From Microbacterium sp. p3-SID336 (GTDB taxonomy: Bacteria; Actinomycetota; Actinomycetes; Actinomycetales; Microbacteriaceae), in NCBI RefSeq assembly GCF_025143365.1, contig NZ_JALXPE010000003.1, positions 30,826 through 94,825 on the forward strand: 64,000 nt of DNA. Direction: 5' to 3'. A model generated the notes under the pieces. It was given only the letters and a program-made list of their open reading frames with translations. It did not search any database and was not told the origin of the DNA. Shown one piece after another: positions 50,201 through 56,966 of this stretch. The translations under genes were made by a program, and so were the position numbers. How positions within the stretch are numbered: the first letter of the stretch is position 1; each line of letters begins with the position of its first letter.

Positions 50201-50423
50201 CGACGGAGGGTGCGGTACGGCGGCCGAGGAGGAGCGGGGCACGGAGTCGGGTGCGAGCGCCGCCGTGACCGCGACGTCGGAGCCCGCCGGCACGGAGGGT
50301 GCCCCGGTGTGGCTGTGGATCGTCGCCGGGCTCGCGGTGGTCGCGCTCGGCACCGGCGGCGGTGTGCTGATCGCCCGGCGTCGCCGCGCGTCGGACGATG
50401 CGGTGACCACGACCCGGCTCTGA
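47274..50423 (+). CDS. Large HtaA-domain haem-binding surface protein
   Basis: 1049-residue exported, membrane-anchored protein. In order: signal peptide (1-41, ending AHA); a 115-residue domain (about 43-155); 20 perfect TDPG-type repeats (160-239); an Ig-like domain (about 240-395, RIVVRGTGYDPSANV); a second copy of the 115-residue domain (about 398-513); HtaA domain 1 (about 537-687, SLRWAISSSFANYVAG); an Ig-like linker; HtaA domain 2 (about 820-976, MQWGYKESFRTYIEG); and a C-terminal membrane helix with RRRR (1012-1040). HtaA domains bind haem and pass it to HmuT in corynebacteria. The duplicated 115-residue domain is not one I can name. GTG start with GGAGA upstream; iron box at 47180. 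Confidence 0.93.
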   Translation: MNDTAIAPLASPRLRVLLAALISVLLVAAGAVIAPPAHAAGGTVTPTVTSASTSGLTVQVQASGLPDVSGAYAALIVKGTESGLSGAGGYAAFALPFPRVQGGASSFTLTAAAGSLDRTKSYEVLVWQQHSNPSASTIYGRGDVAVSTAQWDALFGTTPTDPGTDPGTDPGTDPGTDPGTDPGTDPGTDPGTDPGTDPGTDPGTDPGADPGTDPGTDPGTDPGTDPGTDPGTDPGTDPGTVAAAIEVFLADGTTPAAGVALAAGDRIVVRGTGYDPSANVGGRGVPIPKHLPQGTYVVFGNFGADWHPSTGAASSSRSVGAQSWALAEDVLDQVPPQYQSAIRAQWVDISADGSFQVTLTLKDTPAKPGSYGVYTYAAGGVSNPDQERSVALDYRIAPTLTTAVKTATAQDGLTVTATTAKLDGVTGAYVALIESDTESSVTASGGFLAMTYVRTIDAGTFTVDLTTAAKNLDRTKTYEVIVWKQHTMPSGDTIHARGPVTITADQWKALLDEKPTEPKPPVTPTTPPTTPPASVAGGSLRWAISSSFANYVAGPIAQGAIQVSGGATRSGGQFQFGQSVGGDYDTGTGLGSVVYRGAVRFTGHHGVLDVTVSDPVVRVTSAGAATVFVTSGGAAVPFATLDLSRAARIAANGAVTYSGAPATLTAAGRDRVLAGYSTTLDPVTFTIGSAAAAPSGSTGTVAAATVVTRTPVPATPPATEGIAIDALNLAALAAGLDATVTAAGFRPHEEGIRVVVYSTPVLLDTVTADASGVATWSGSLPAALEDGDHTLTFQGSVDRGLAFTLARTAATIDTCTVEGATMQWGYKESFRTYIEGIAKGGWTLTGVEYRYPDFVWEGGTGTLDEAALSGLVTFGGSIAFTGHEGALNTTLADARIELAGRVGYLVFDVTGTTQSGEVVDQQGVRLAEFALDDATVADGVLAIDGVPTALTEAGAAAFGTYAAGEQLDPVTASIPVDGGCGTAAEEERGTESGASAAVTATSEPAGTEGAPVWLWIVAGLAVVALGTGGGVLIARRRRASDDAVTTTRL
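47751..47990 (+). repeat. Twenty 12-bp repeats encoding TDPG
   Basis: 240 bp made of twenty 12-bp units (ACC/ACG GAC/GAT CCC/CCG GGC/GGT), each encoding Thr-Asp-Pro-Gly; one unit encodes Ala-Asp-Pro-Gly. The synonymous third bases vary in blocks, for example runs of CCGGGTACC and CCCGGCACG, as expected from unit duplication. The stretch would be an extended spacer lifting the outer part of the protein off the wall, and its copy number is likely variable between strains. Confidence 0.95.
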
Positions 50424-50430
50424 GCGCCGC

Positions 50431-50468
50431 GACGCCGCCCTCCCGCGGAACAGGGGGAGGGCGGCGTC
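50431..50468 (+). terminator. Strong hairpin terminator after the HtaA gene
   Basis: GACGCCGCCCTCCC and GGGAGGGCGGCGTC form a perfect 14-bp stem with a 10-nt loop, 7 bp after the stop codon. There is no long U-run, but stability alone suggests a terminator. Confidence 0.85.
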
Positions 50469-50489
50469 GTGACGTGGGAGAATGGAGGC

Positions 50490-50807
50490 ATGTCCCCCCG
50501 CGATACCCACCAGACCGTCGAAGCGACCGTGCGCCGTGTGCCGCGGTACGGCGTGCTCATGGGCATCGGCGTCGTCCTCGGGGTGATCGTCGCCGGCATC
50601 CTCACGATGGTCGGCAGCTACGACGAGTCGCAGGCGCTCGACGTGGTCTACCCGCCCGGTCAGGTGTTCGGCTTCCTCCTGCTGTGGACGGTGCCGATCG
50701 GCCTGGCACTCGGCGGGGTGGCGGGGCTCGTCCTGGAGCGCATCGCCCGTCGTCACGACCGCGTCGTCAGGGTCGACCGCGAGACGGTGGTCGACGACGA
50801 GGACTGA
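50490..50807 (+). CDS. Small membrane protein with two membrane helices
   Basis: 105-residue hypothetical membrane protein. A basic N-terminus (EATVRRVPRYG) leads into helix 1 (GVLMGIGVVLGVIVAGILTMV). A short external loop with YPPGQ follows, then helix 2 (VFGFLLLWTVPIGLALGGVAGLVL), and an Arg/Asp/Glu-rich cytoplasmic tail ending VVDDED. Similar short proteins are common in Microbacteriaceae near purine genes and are sometimes called Trk-related without evidence. The ATG at 50490 is chosen because GAGAAT lies 6 nt upstream (leaderless); a GTG at 50469 is the alternative. Confidence 0.7.
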   Translation: MSPRDTHQTVEATVRRVPRYGVLMGIGVVLGVIVAGILTMVGSYDESQALDVVYPPGQVFGFLLLWTVPIGLALGGVAGLVLERIARRHDRVVRVDRETVVDDED

Positions 50808-50810
50808 GCG

Positions 50811-51416
50811 TCAGGCCAGCTCGGCGATGACCGGGCGGATCGCTCCGTCGAACGCGACGACGTCACGCCGCAGCCCGTCGGTCACCGCGACCGAGAGCGC
50901 CCCGATCCACCAGATCCCGCGCTGGGACAGCGGCAGCACCTGCACGTTCAGCTCGAAGGAGTGGGCGCGCCGCCCGATCTCCCGCTCGAACTCCGCGATC
51001 GCGCTCGCATACGCCCGGTAGGCGTCGCCGCCGGTGTGGCTCTTCATCGAGCCGACGTAGCGGTCGTGGGCCGCGCGCGCGAACCGCAGGGCGGTCGGCG
51101 CATGCGGGCGGATCGCGTCCGCGAGCTCCTCCGCGCCCAGGGCGGGCAGCGCCACGAGCGTGTCGAACCCGTCGATCAGCTCGAGCGGCACGCCGGAGCG
51201 GTGCGCGCGCGGCTCGACCGTCATGTCCCAGTAGTCCCGCCACTGCGCCTCGACCTCGGGGGAGGCGTCGACGGCGTCGGGCGCGCGCACCGGAAGGTCG
51301 CGCAGTGCGGGAAGGTCTGCGGGCGAGCGGATCCCGAGCAACTGCCGCAGCGCGAGCGCGACGAGCACCGAGACGCTCGCGTCTTCGCGGATGAGCCACT
51401 GCGGCTTGTCGGCCAT
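50811..51416 (-). CDS. Conserved actinobacterial hypothetical protein
   Basis: 201-residue soluble protein I cannot assign. It has a helix-rich N-terminus (VSVLVALALRQLLGIRSPAD), a central QWRDYWDMTVEP segment and FDTLVALPALGAEELADAIR, and a C-terminal aromatic stretch (QRGIWWIGALSVAVTDGLRR). No catalytic motif, signal or membrane helix is evident. The start at 51416 has TACGAT 6 nt upstream and no Shine-Dalgarno, fitting a leaderless mRNA. It is convergent with the small membrane protein gene, 3 bp apart. Confidence 0.7.
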   Translation of the reverse strand: MADKPQWLIREDASVSVLVALALRQLLGIRSPADLPALRDLPVRAPDAVDASPEVEAQWRDYWDMTVEPRAHRSGVPLELIDGFDTLVALPALGAEELADAIRPHAPTALRFARAAHDRYVGSMKSHTGGDAYRAYASAIAEFEREIGRRAHSFELNVQVLPLSQRGIWWIGALSVAVTDGLRRDVVAFDGAIRPVIAELA

Positions 51417-51569
51417 GCGCCCATCGTAGGCGGGCGAGGTGCCGCGCTCCGAGTCCCTGCACGGTAAACCCCGCGTCGAGCCGCGTCAACCCTCGCGGGA
51501 ATCCCCGAGCCGGGGAGTAGACCTGCCTGCACGTCGGCGCTCGTCGGCGGGTAGTCGAGAGGAAGAGCG

Positions 51570-52478
51570 ATGTCGCAGAGCAATGCAGAAGGGACCGTCG
51601 GCGGCGGTACGGACGAGTCGCCGGGCACGGTCAGGACCGCCGCGCACGAGGCGGCAGGAGTTGCCGGCACGGCGAAGGACGAGGCCGCCGGCGTCGTCGA
51701 GACCGCGAAGGCCGAGGCGGGCGCCGTCGCCCACGAGGCCAAGGACCAGGTGCGTGACCTCTACCACCAGACGAGGGCCGAGCTGACCGAGCAGGCGGCG
51801 GTCCAGCAGCGCCGCGTCGCGGACGGGCTTCGATCGGTCGGCGGGGAACTGGGCAGCATGGCGGACGGCGCCGAGGGCGGCGTCGCGGCCGATCTGGTGC
51901 GCCAGGCGTCCACGAGGATCCAGGGGATCGCCGGATGGATCGGCGACCGCGACCCGGGGTCGCTGCTCACGGAGGTGAAGTCGTATGCGCGGGCCAAGCC
52001 GGGCACGTTCATCGCCGTCGCGGCCGTGGCAGGGCTCGTGGTCGGGCGGCTGACCAGAGCGCTCTCGGAGAGCGCGGCCGACTCGGCCTCCGGCACGTCG
52101 GGTTCCGCTTCCGGGGTCTCCGCCGGGGGTGCCGGTGTCGGCGCCGGCACAGGGTCGTCCGCGTCGAGCGCCGCCGGGCTCTCGGGTGTGGGATCCACCG
52201 CGGACATCACCCCCGCGGCGACGACACCCGCGGCCGTCCCCGGCGCGGCAGGAGCTGCGGGCGGCACGGGCGCCGCAGGCAGCACGGGCAGCACCACGCT
52301 GGGCGAGCCGCCGATGCCGACGGACGGCACAGTTCCCGGAGCCCCGGACGGCATGAGCGGCATCGACGCCGGCACAGCGCCGTGGGGTGTGACCAGGGAC
52401 GAGGATCGCGGCGACACCCCGCTGTACGACCGGACGGACGCGGCGAACCGCGCTCCGGGCGACGAGGAGCGACCATGA
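51570..52478 (+). CDS. Helical envelope protein with Gly/Ala/Thr-rich tail
   Basis: 302-residue protein, first of a three-gene operon. Residues 20-75 are an amphipathic repeat region of AHEAAGVAGTAKDEAAGVVE type, resembling LEA/apolipoprotein-like stress helices. About residues 140-160 contain a single weak membrane helix (GTFIAVAAVAGLVVGRLTRAL) shared with DUF3618-type proteins. The last 120 residues are low-complexity Gly/Ala/Thr/Ser. GAGGAAGAG precedes the ATG. It overlaps the holin-like gene by 4 bp. A role in cell-envelope or osmotic stress is plausible but inferred. Confidence 0.75.
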   Translation: MSQSNAEGTVGGGTDESPGTVRTAAHEAAGVAGTAKDEAAGVVETAKAEAGAVAHEAKDQVRDLYHQTRAELTEQAAVQQRRVADGLRSVGGELGSMADGAEGGVAADLVRQASTRIQGIAGWIGDRDPGSLLTEVKSYARAKPGTFIAVAAVAGLVVGRLTRALSESAADSASGTSGSASGVSAGGAGVGAGTGSSASSAAGLSGVGSTADITPAATTPAAVPGAAGAAGGTGAAGSTGSTTLGEPPMPTDGTVPGAPDGMSGIDAGTAPWGVTRDEDRGDTPLYDRTDAANRAPGDEERP

Positions 52479-52891
52479 CCGACGCCACACCCTCGGAGCA
52501 GAAGGCCGAGACCACGTCCCTGGGCGACCTGCTCAGCGAGGTGACCAGCGACCTGTCGACGCTGATGCGCCAGGAGCTGGAACTCGCGAAGGCCGAGCTC
52601 AAGCAGTCGGCCACACGCGCCGGTCGCGGGGCGGGGATGCTCGGCGGGGCGGGATACGGCGCCATGATGGCCGTCTTCTTCCTGTCGGTCGCCCTGTGGT
52701 GGGGACTCGGCTACTACGTGACGGGTCTCGGCTGGTCGGCCGTGATTGTCGCGGTCATCTGGGCGGTCATCGCCCTCGTCCTGTTCCTGATGGGACGCAC
52801 GCAGTTGAAGAGCATCGAGGGGGCTCCGCGCACGGTGGACACCCTGAAGCGGATCCCCGATGCCGTGAAGAGGAATGAGGAGAACCGATGA
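52475..52891 (+). CDS. Phage-holin-family-like (DUF1469) membrane protein
   Basis: 138-residue protein of the actinobacterial holin superfamily III/DUF1469 type. A cytoplasmic N-terminus with LGDLLSEVTSDLSTLMRQEL and LELAKAELKQSATRAGRGAG precedes two membrane helices (MLGGAGYGAMMAVFFLSVAL, SAVIVAVIWAVIALVLFLMG). These genes are chromosomal housekeeping genes in Actinobacteria despite the name and typically lie beside DUF3618 genes, as here. It overlaps both neighbours by 4 bp. Confidence 0.88.
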   Translation: MTDATPSEQKAETTSLGDLLSEVTSDLSTLMRQELELAKAELKQSATRAGRGAGMLGGAGYGAMMAVFFLSVALWWGLGYYVTGLGWSAVIVAVIWAVIALVLFLMGRTQLKSIEGAPRTVDTLKRIPDAVKRNEENR

Positions 52892-53451
52892 GCGATTCAC
52901 CCGACGCGATCCGCGCCGACATCGAGAGGACCAGGGCCGAGTTCGGCCGCGACGTCGATGCGCTGGCCGACAAGGTCACCCCGTCGAAGGTCGTGCACCG
53001 GCAGACGCAGAAGATCAAGGGTGCGGCGCGTTCCGTCGTCGACCGGGTGATGGGCGCCGCCGACGATGCGGGCGGCGCGGTGGGCGATGCGTCGTCCTCC
53101 GTCGCCGACGCCGGCCGACGCACGGTCGCCAAGGCACAGGGCAACCCGCTCGCCGTGGGGCTGATGGCCTTCGCGGCGGGGCTCGTGATCGCCGCTGTGA
53201 TCCCCGCCTCCGACAAGGAGAAGGAGCTCGCGGACGACCTCAAGGAGAAGGCCCAGCCGCTGATGGACGAGGCGGCGGACGTCGCGAAGACCATCGGCCA
53301 GGACCTGAAGGAGCCGGCGCAGGACGCCTTCGCCGCGGTGAAGGACGAGGCCGCGGGCGCCGCCGCGCACATCAGGGACGACGCGACGCAGGCCGTCGAC
53401 GAGGTCAAGGGCTCCGCGCAGGACGCCCGTGACACCGCGAGCGGGAGCTGA
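52888..53451 (+). CDS. DUF3618 membrane-associated protein
   Basis: 187-residue DUF3618 protein. The family signature is at the N-terminus (DAIRADIERTRAEFGRDVDA, LADKVTPSKV). One membrane helix lies near residues 90-110 (NPLAVGLMAFAAGLVIAAVI), followed by a long Ala/Glu/Lys-rich amphipathic tail that is probably helical. It is last in the three-gene operon, with a strong terminator 26 bp downstream. Function unknown; the family is envelope-associated. Confidence 0.9.
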   Translation: MSDSPDAIRADIERTRAEFGRDVDALADKVTPSKVVHRQTQKIKGAARSVVDRVMGAADDAGGAVGDASSSVADAGRRTVAKAQGNPLAVGLMAFAAGLVIAAVIPASDKEKELADDLKEKAQPLMDEAADVAKTIGQDLKEPAQDAFAAVKDEAAGAAAHIRDDATQAVDEVKGSAQDARDTASGS

Positions 53452-53477
53452 GCGCTTCGCCCTGCCGCCCTCCCCTC

Positions 53478-53509
53478 GGGCCCGCTGCCGTGCTGTCGGC
53501 AGCGGGCCC
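53478..53509 (+). terminator. Hairpin terminator after the DUF3618 operon
   Basis: GGGCCCGCTGCCG and CGGCAGCGGGCCC form a perfect 13-bp stem with a 6-nt loop. It lies 26 bp past the stop of the last operon gene. Confidence 0.85.
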
Positions 53510-53575
53510 GTACCGGGTGGGCGTCGCGGGCGCAAGCCCGTGGACGCGGTGAGCCGGGCGTGGGATGGTCGTCCC

Positions 53576-53608
53576 ATGAAGCTCGACTCGACCGCGTGGC
53601 AGTGCTGA
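53576..53608 (+). other. Possible 10-codon leader ORF
   Basis: ATG at 53576 opens a 10-codon frame encoding MKLDSTAWQC, ending TGA at 53606-53608, 2 bp before the ATG of the next gene. Its stop and the next start are close enough for coupling, but there is no clear ribosome site before it and no evidence that it is translated. Confidence 0.25.
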
Positions 53609-53610
53609 CC

Positions 53611-53886
53611 ATGTCCCGATCGCACACCCTCGACGCTCCGGACGAGGATTCCGTCTCCGCCCTGTCCGCCAGACCGCTGTGGGCCGCCGTCGCCGACGGG
53701 TTCTACGTCGGCAGCCGCGCCGGATCCTTCCTCGGTTACGTCGACCGGCAGCCGGGCGGCCTGTGGCGCGCGTTCGACGCGGCGTCCCGCGTGATCGGCG
53801 ACTTCCCCGACCACCACGCGGCCATCGCCGCGGCGACGGACGCACGGCCCGAGGCCGGCCTCGCCGGAAGCGAGAGCATCGGATGA
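53611..53886 (+). CDS. Small hypothetical protein coupled to BLUF gene
   Basis: 91-residue soluble protein with the segment PLWAAVADGFYVGSRAGSFL, then GYVDRQPGGLWRAFDAASRV and a His-rich DHHAAIAA. I recognise no family. Its stop codon overlaps the BLUF start (ATGA), so the two are translated together. The start is uncertain: ATG 53611 is used here, GTG 53602 and an upstream ATG at 53560 are possible, and none has a clear ribosome site. Confidence 0.55.
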   Translation: MSRSHTLDAPDEDSVSALSARPLWAAVADGFYVGSRAGSFLGYVDRQPGGLWRAFDAASRVIGDFPDHHAAIAAATDARPEAGLAGSESIG

Positions 53887-54362
53887 CTCCCGACCATGCC
53901 CTGCTCTCGCTCGTCTACTGCAGCACGGCGACCCAGGCGTTCGGCGACCAGGAGCTCGCGCAGCTGCTCGACACGAGCCGCACGGCCAACGAGGCGCGCG
54001 ACATCACCGGTCTCCTCTTATACCGCGACGGCGAGTTCGTGCAGATCCTCGAAGGGGAGGAGCGCGAGGTGGAGGCGCTGATGGCGCGGATCGCGACCGA
54101 TCCCCGGCACACGGATGTGCGGGTGCTCCTGCGCGAGCCGCTGCACGAGCGCCGATTCGCCGACTGGACGATGGGGTACCAGACCCTGACGGCGGCCGAG
54201 CCGCGGATGGCCGACGGGTACCGCGATTCCTTCGACGATCTGCGCATGGGAGACCACGACATGATCGGCCGGGCGCTGATGGAGCTCACCATGTGGTTCC
54301 GGGTGCGGGAGGCCGCCCAGGGCGCGGAAGCGCTGGAGATCCGACCGGTCGGCGGGCGGTAG
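53883..54362 (+). CDS. Short BLUF-domain blue-light photoreceptor
   Basis: 159-residue stand-alone BLUF protein that should bind FAD and sense blue light. The photocycle residues can be placed by spacing identical to AppA: Tyr12 (LVYCS), Asn36 (TANEARDITG), Gln54 (FVQILEG), Trp95 and Met97 (DWTMGY). After the domain (about residue 100) only a 60-residue helical tail follows, with no GGDEF, EAL or DNA-binding output, so it must signal by protein contact as PixD or BlrB do. Its coupled partner at 53611 is the nearest candidate. It is followed 9 bp later by purM. Confidence 0.93.
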   Translation: MTPDHALLSLVYCSTATQAFGDQELAQLLDTSRTANEARDITGLLLYRDGEFVQILEGEEREVEALMARIATDPRHTDVRVLLREPLHERRFADWTMGYQTLTAAEPRMADGYRDSFDDLRMGDHDMIGRALMELTMWFRVREAAQGAEALEIRPVGGR

Positions 54363-54371
54363 GCTGTTCGG

Positions 54372-55487
54372 GTGGCTGCCTCCCCCACCAACCCCTATTC
54401 CGAAGCCGGCGTCGACACTGCTGCGGGCGATCTCGCCGTCGAGCTGATGAAGTCGTCCGTTCGCGCGACGCACGGCCCCGAGGTGCTCGGCGGCGTCGGC
54501 GGATTCGCCGGGCTGTTCGACGCCAGCGCCCTCCGCGACTTCCGGCGTCCACTGCTGGCGACCAGCACCGACGGCGTCGGCACCAAGGTCGCCATCGCCC
54601 AGGCGATCGACAAGCACGACACGATCGGACAGGACCTCGTCGGCATGGTCGTGGACGACATCGTCGTGGTCGGCGCGAAGCCGCTGTTCATGACCGACTA
54701 CATCGCATGCGGCAAGGTGGTCCCCGAGCGGATCGCCGACATCGTCCGCGGCATCGCCGAAGCCTGTGCCGCCACCGGCACCGCGCTCGTCGGCGGCGAG
54801 ACCGCCGAGCACCCCGGGCTGCTCGGACCGCGCGACTACGACGTCGCCGGCGCCGCGACCGGAGTGGTCGAGGCCGATGCGATCCTGGGCGCCGAGCGCG
54901 TGCACGACGGCGATGCGGTGATCGCGGTCGCCTCCAGCGGCCTGCACTCCAACGGCTACTCCCTCGTGCGGCACATCATCACCCGCGCCGGGATCTCCTA
55001 CGGCGACAACGCTGCCGATTTCGGCAGCACGTGGGGCGAGGCCCTGCTGGAGCCGACCCGCCTCTACACGCTGCCGCTGCTGCGGCTGATCGACCGGCTG
55101 GACGGCGGCGTGCACGCGCTCAGCCACGTCACGGGCGGCGGCATCGCGGCGAACCTGGCGCGCGTGCTGCCCCAGGGCAGCTGGGCCGAGGTCGACCGGT
55201 CCTCGTGGTCGCCCAGCCCGGTGTTCCGCGTGCTGAGCGACATCGCCGGCTCCACCCTGGAATCGGCCGAGGGCACCTGGAACCTCGGCATCGGGTTCCT
55301 CGCGGTGGTCGCCGCCGAGAAGACGGATGCGGCGGTCGCCGCACTGCAGGCGGAGGGCATGCACTCCTGGCAGGTCGGCACCGTCGGCTTCGGCGCACGG
55401 CCGTCCGGCGAGTTCGAAGAGGGCGCCAAGGGCGTCGACGGCGGAGCGGTGCGCCTGGTCGGCGCCTACGCGGACGGAGCGAAGTAA
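54372..55487 (+). CDS. purM: AIR synthetase (PurM)
   Basis: Phosphoribosylformylglycinamidine cyclo-ligase, step 5 of purine synthesis. The 371-residue protein has YSEAGVDTAAGDLAVELMK near residue 10, the nucleotide-binding ATSTDGVGTKVAIA near 65, MVVDDIVVVGAKPLFMTDYI near 95, ALVGGETAEHPG near 140 and GLHSNGYSLVR near 193, all standard. The GTG start at 54372 has TAGGCT 6 nt upstream, identical to purD, so both are probably leaderless and share a promoter type. It is followed by purF after 6 nt. Confidence 0.96.
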   Translation: MAASPTNPYSEAGVDTAAGDLAVELMKSSVRATHGPEVLGGVGGFAGLFDASALRDFRRPLLATSTDGVGTKVAIAQAIDKHDTIGQDLVGMVVDDIVVVGAKPLFMTDYIACGKVVPERIADIVRGIAEACAATGTALVGGETAEHPGLLGPRDYDVAGAATGVVEADAILGAERVHDGDAVIAVASSGLHSNGYSLVRHIITRAGISYGDNAADFGSTWGEALLEPTRLYTLPLLRLIDRLDGGVHALSHVTGGGIAANLARVLPQGSWAEVDRSSWSPSPVFRVLSDIAGSTLESAEGTWNLGIGFLAVVAAEKTDAAVAALQAEGMHSWQVGTVGFGARPSGEFEEGAKGVDGGAVRLVGAYADGAK

Positions 55488-55493
55488 CCACCC

Positions 55494-56966
55494 ATGTGCG
55501 GCATCGTCGGAATGGTGGGGACAGCCCCGGTCAATCAGGACATCTACGACGCGCTGCTGCTGCTGCAGCACCGCGGCCAGGACGCCACGGGCATCGCGAC
55601 GGCCGAGTCCAACGGCGTGATGCACAACGCCAAGGCGCCGGGAATGGTGCGCGAGGCGTTCCGCACGCGGGACATGCGCGCGCTGCTCGGCAACGTCGGC
55701 CTCGGCCACGTGCGCTACGCCACCAAGGGCACCGCGTCGAGCGAGGAGGAGATGCAGCCGTTCTATGTGAACGCGCCCTACGGCATCATCCTCATCCACA
55801 ACGGCAACCTCACCAACACCCGTGAGCTCACGGCCGACATGGCCAAGCGCGACCGCCGTCATCTCAACTCGTCGAGCGACACCGAGCTGCTGCTGAACGT
55901 GCTCGCGGGCGAACTGCAGGCCACGACCTCCACGGTCGACCTCGACCCGGAGCGCATCTTCGAGGCCGTGGCGCGCACGCACGAGCGCATCGAGGGCGCC
56001 TACGCGGTGATCGCGGTCATCGCCGGGTACGGGCTGCTCGCCTTCCGCGACCCGTTCGGCATCCGTCCGCTCATCCTCGGCCGCCGTCCGTCGATCGTGC
56101 CGGGCAAGGAGGGGCGCGACGAGTGGGTCGTGGCCAGCGAGTCCCTGGTGCTCGAGAACGCCGACTACGAGGTCGTGCGGGAGGTCGAGCCCGGCGAGGC
56201 CGTGTTCATCACGAACGACGGCGAGCTGTTCACGAAGCAGTGCGCCGCCGAGACGCACCTCGCGCCGTGCGCCTTCGAGTACGTCTACCTCGCCCGCCCC
56301 GACTCGATCATGAACGGCATCTCGGTCTACGAGTCGCGGCTGCGGATGGGCGACCGCCTCGCCGACACGATCGCGAAGCACGTGCCCATGGACAGGATCG
56401 ACGTGGTCATGCCGATCCCCGACTCCTCCCGCCCCGCGGCGATGGAGGTGGCCCGCAAGCTCGGCATCGAGTACCGCGAGGGCTTCTACAAGAACCGCTA
56501 TGTGGGCCGGACCTTCATCATGCCGGGTCAGGCGGTGCGCAAGAAGAGCGTGCGGCAGAAGCTCAACGCGATGTCGGCCGAGTTCCAGGGCAAGAACGTG
56601 CTGCTGATCGACGACTCGATCGTGCGGGGCACCACGTCGAAGGAGATCATCCAGATGGCGCGGGATGCCGGCGCCGCTTCGGTGACGTTCGCCTCCGCTG
56701 CGCCGCCCGTGCGGCACCCGCACGTGTACGGCATCAACATGCCCTCGCGTCACGAGCTGATCGCCCACGGCCGGACGATCCCGGAGATCGCCGAGGAGCT
56801 GGGCTGCGACCACCTGGTGTACCAGGAGGTCGAGGATCTCAAAGCCGCAATCACCGAGGGCTCCGCGCTGGAGGACCTCGACATGAGCTGCTTCGACGGC
56901 CGCTACGTCACCGGCACGGTCACCGACGAGTACCTCGCCTGGGTGGAGGGGTCGCAGACCTCATGA
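55494..56966 (+). CDS. purF: Amidophosphoribosyltransferase
   Basis: Committed step of purine synthesis: PRPP and glutamine to phosphoribosylamine. The 490-residue protein begins MCGIVGMVGTA, so Cys2 becomes the N-terminal nucleophile after Met removal, and there is no propeptide (unlike B. subtilis PurF). The glutaminase domain (RGQDATGIA, GNVGLGHVRYATKG) is followed by the phosphoribosyltransferase domain with the PRPP loop VLLIDDSIVRGTTSKEI near residue 365. The stop overlaps the start of the following MFS gene (ATGA). Confidence 0.97.
   Translation: MCGIVGMVGTAPVNQDIYDALLLLQHRGQDATGIATAESNGVMHNAKAPGMVREAFRTRDMRALLGNVGLGHVRYATKGTASSEEEMQPFYVNAPYGIILIHNGNLTNTRELTADMAKRDRRHLNSSSDTELLLNVLAGELQATTSTVDLDPERIFEAVARTHERIEGAYAVIAVIAGYGLLAFRDPFGIRPLILGRRPSIVPGKEGRDEWVVASESLVLENADYEVVREVEPGEAVFITNDGELFTKQCAAETHLAPCAFEYVYLARPDSIMNGISVYESRLRMGDRLADTIAKHVPMDRIDVVMPIPDSSRPAAMEVARKLGIEYREGFYKNRYVGRTFIMPGQAVRKKSVRQKLNAMSAEFQGKNVLLIDDSIVRGTTSKEIIQMARDAGAASVTFASAAPPVRHPHVYGINMPSRHELIAHGRTIPEIAEELGCDHLVYQEVEDLKAAITEGSALEDLDMSCFDGRYVTGTVTDEYLAWVEGSQTS

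Noticed and set aside
52475..52891. Prophage holin
   Set aside because: The family name is misleading: no lysin, integrase or structural phage genes are present, and the gene lies in the usual actinobacterial operon with a DUF3618 gene.
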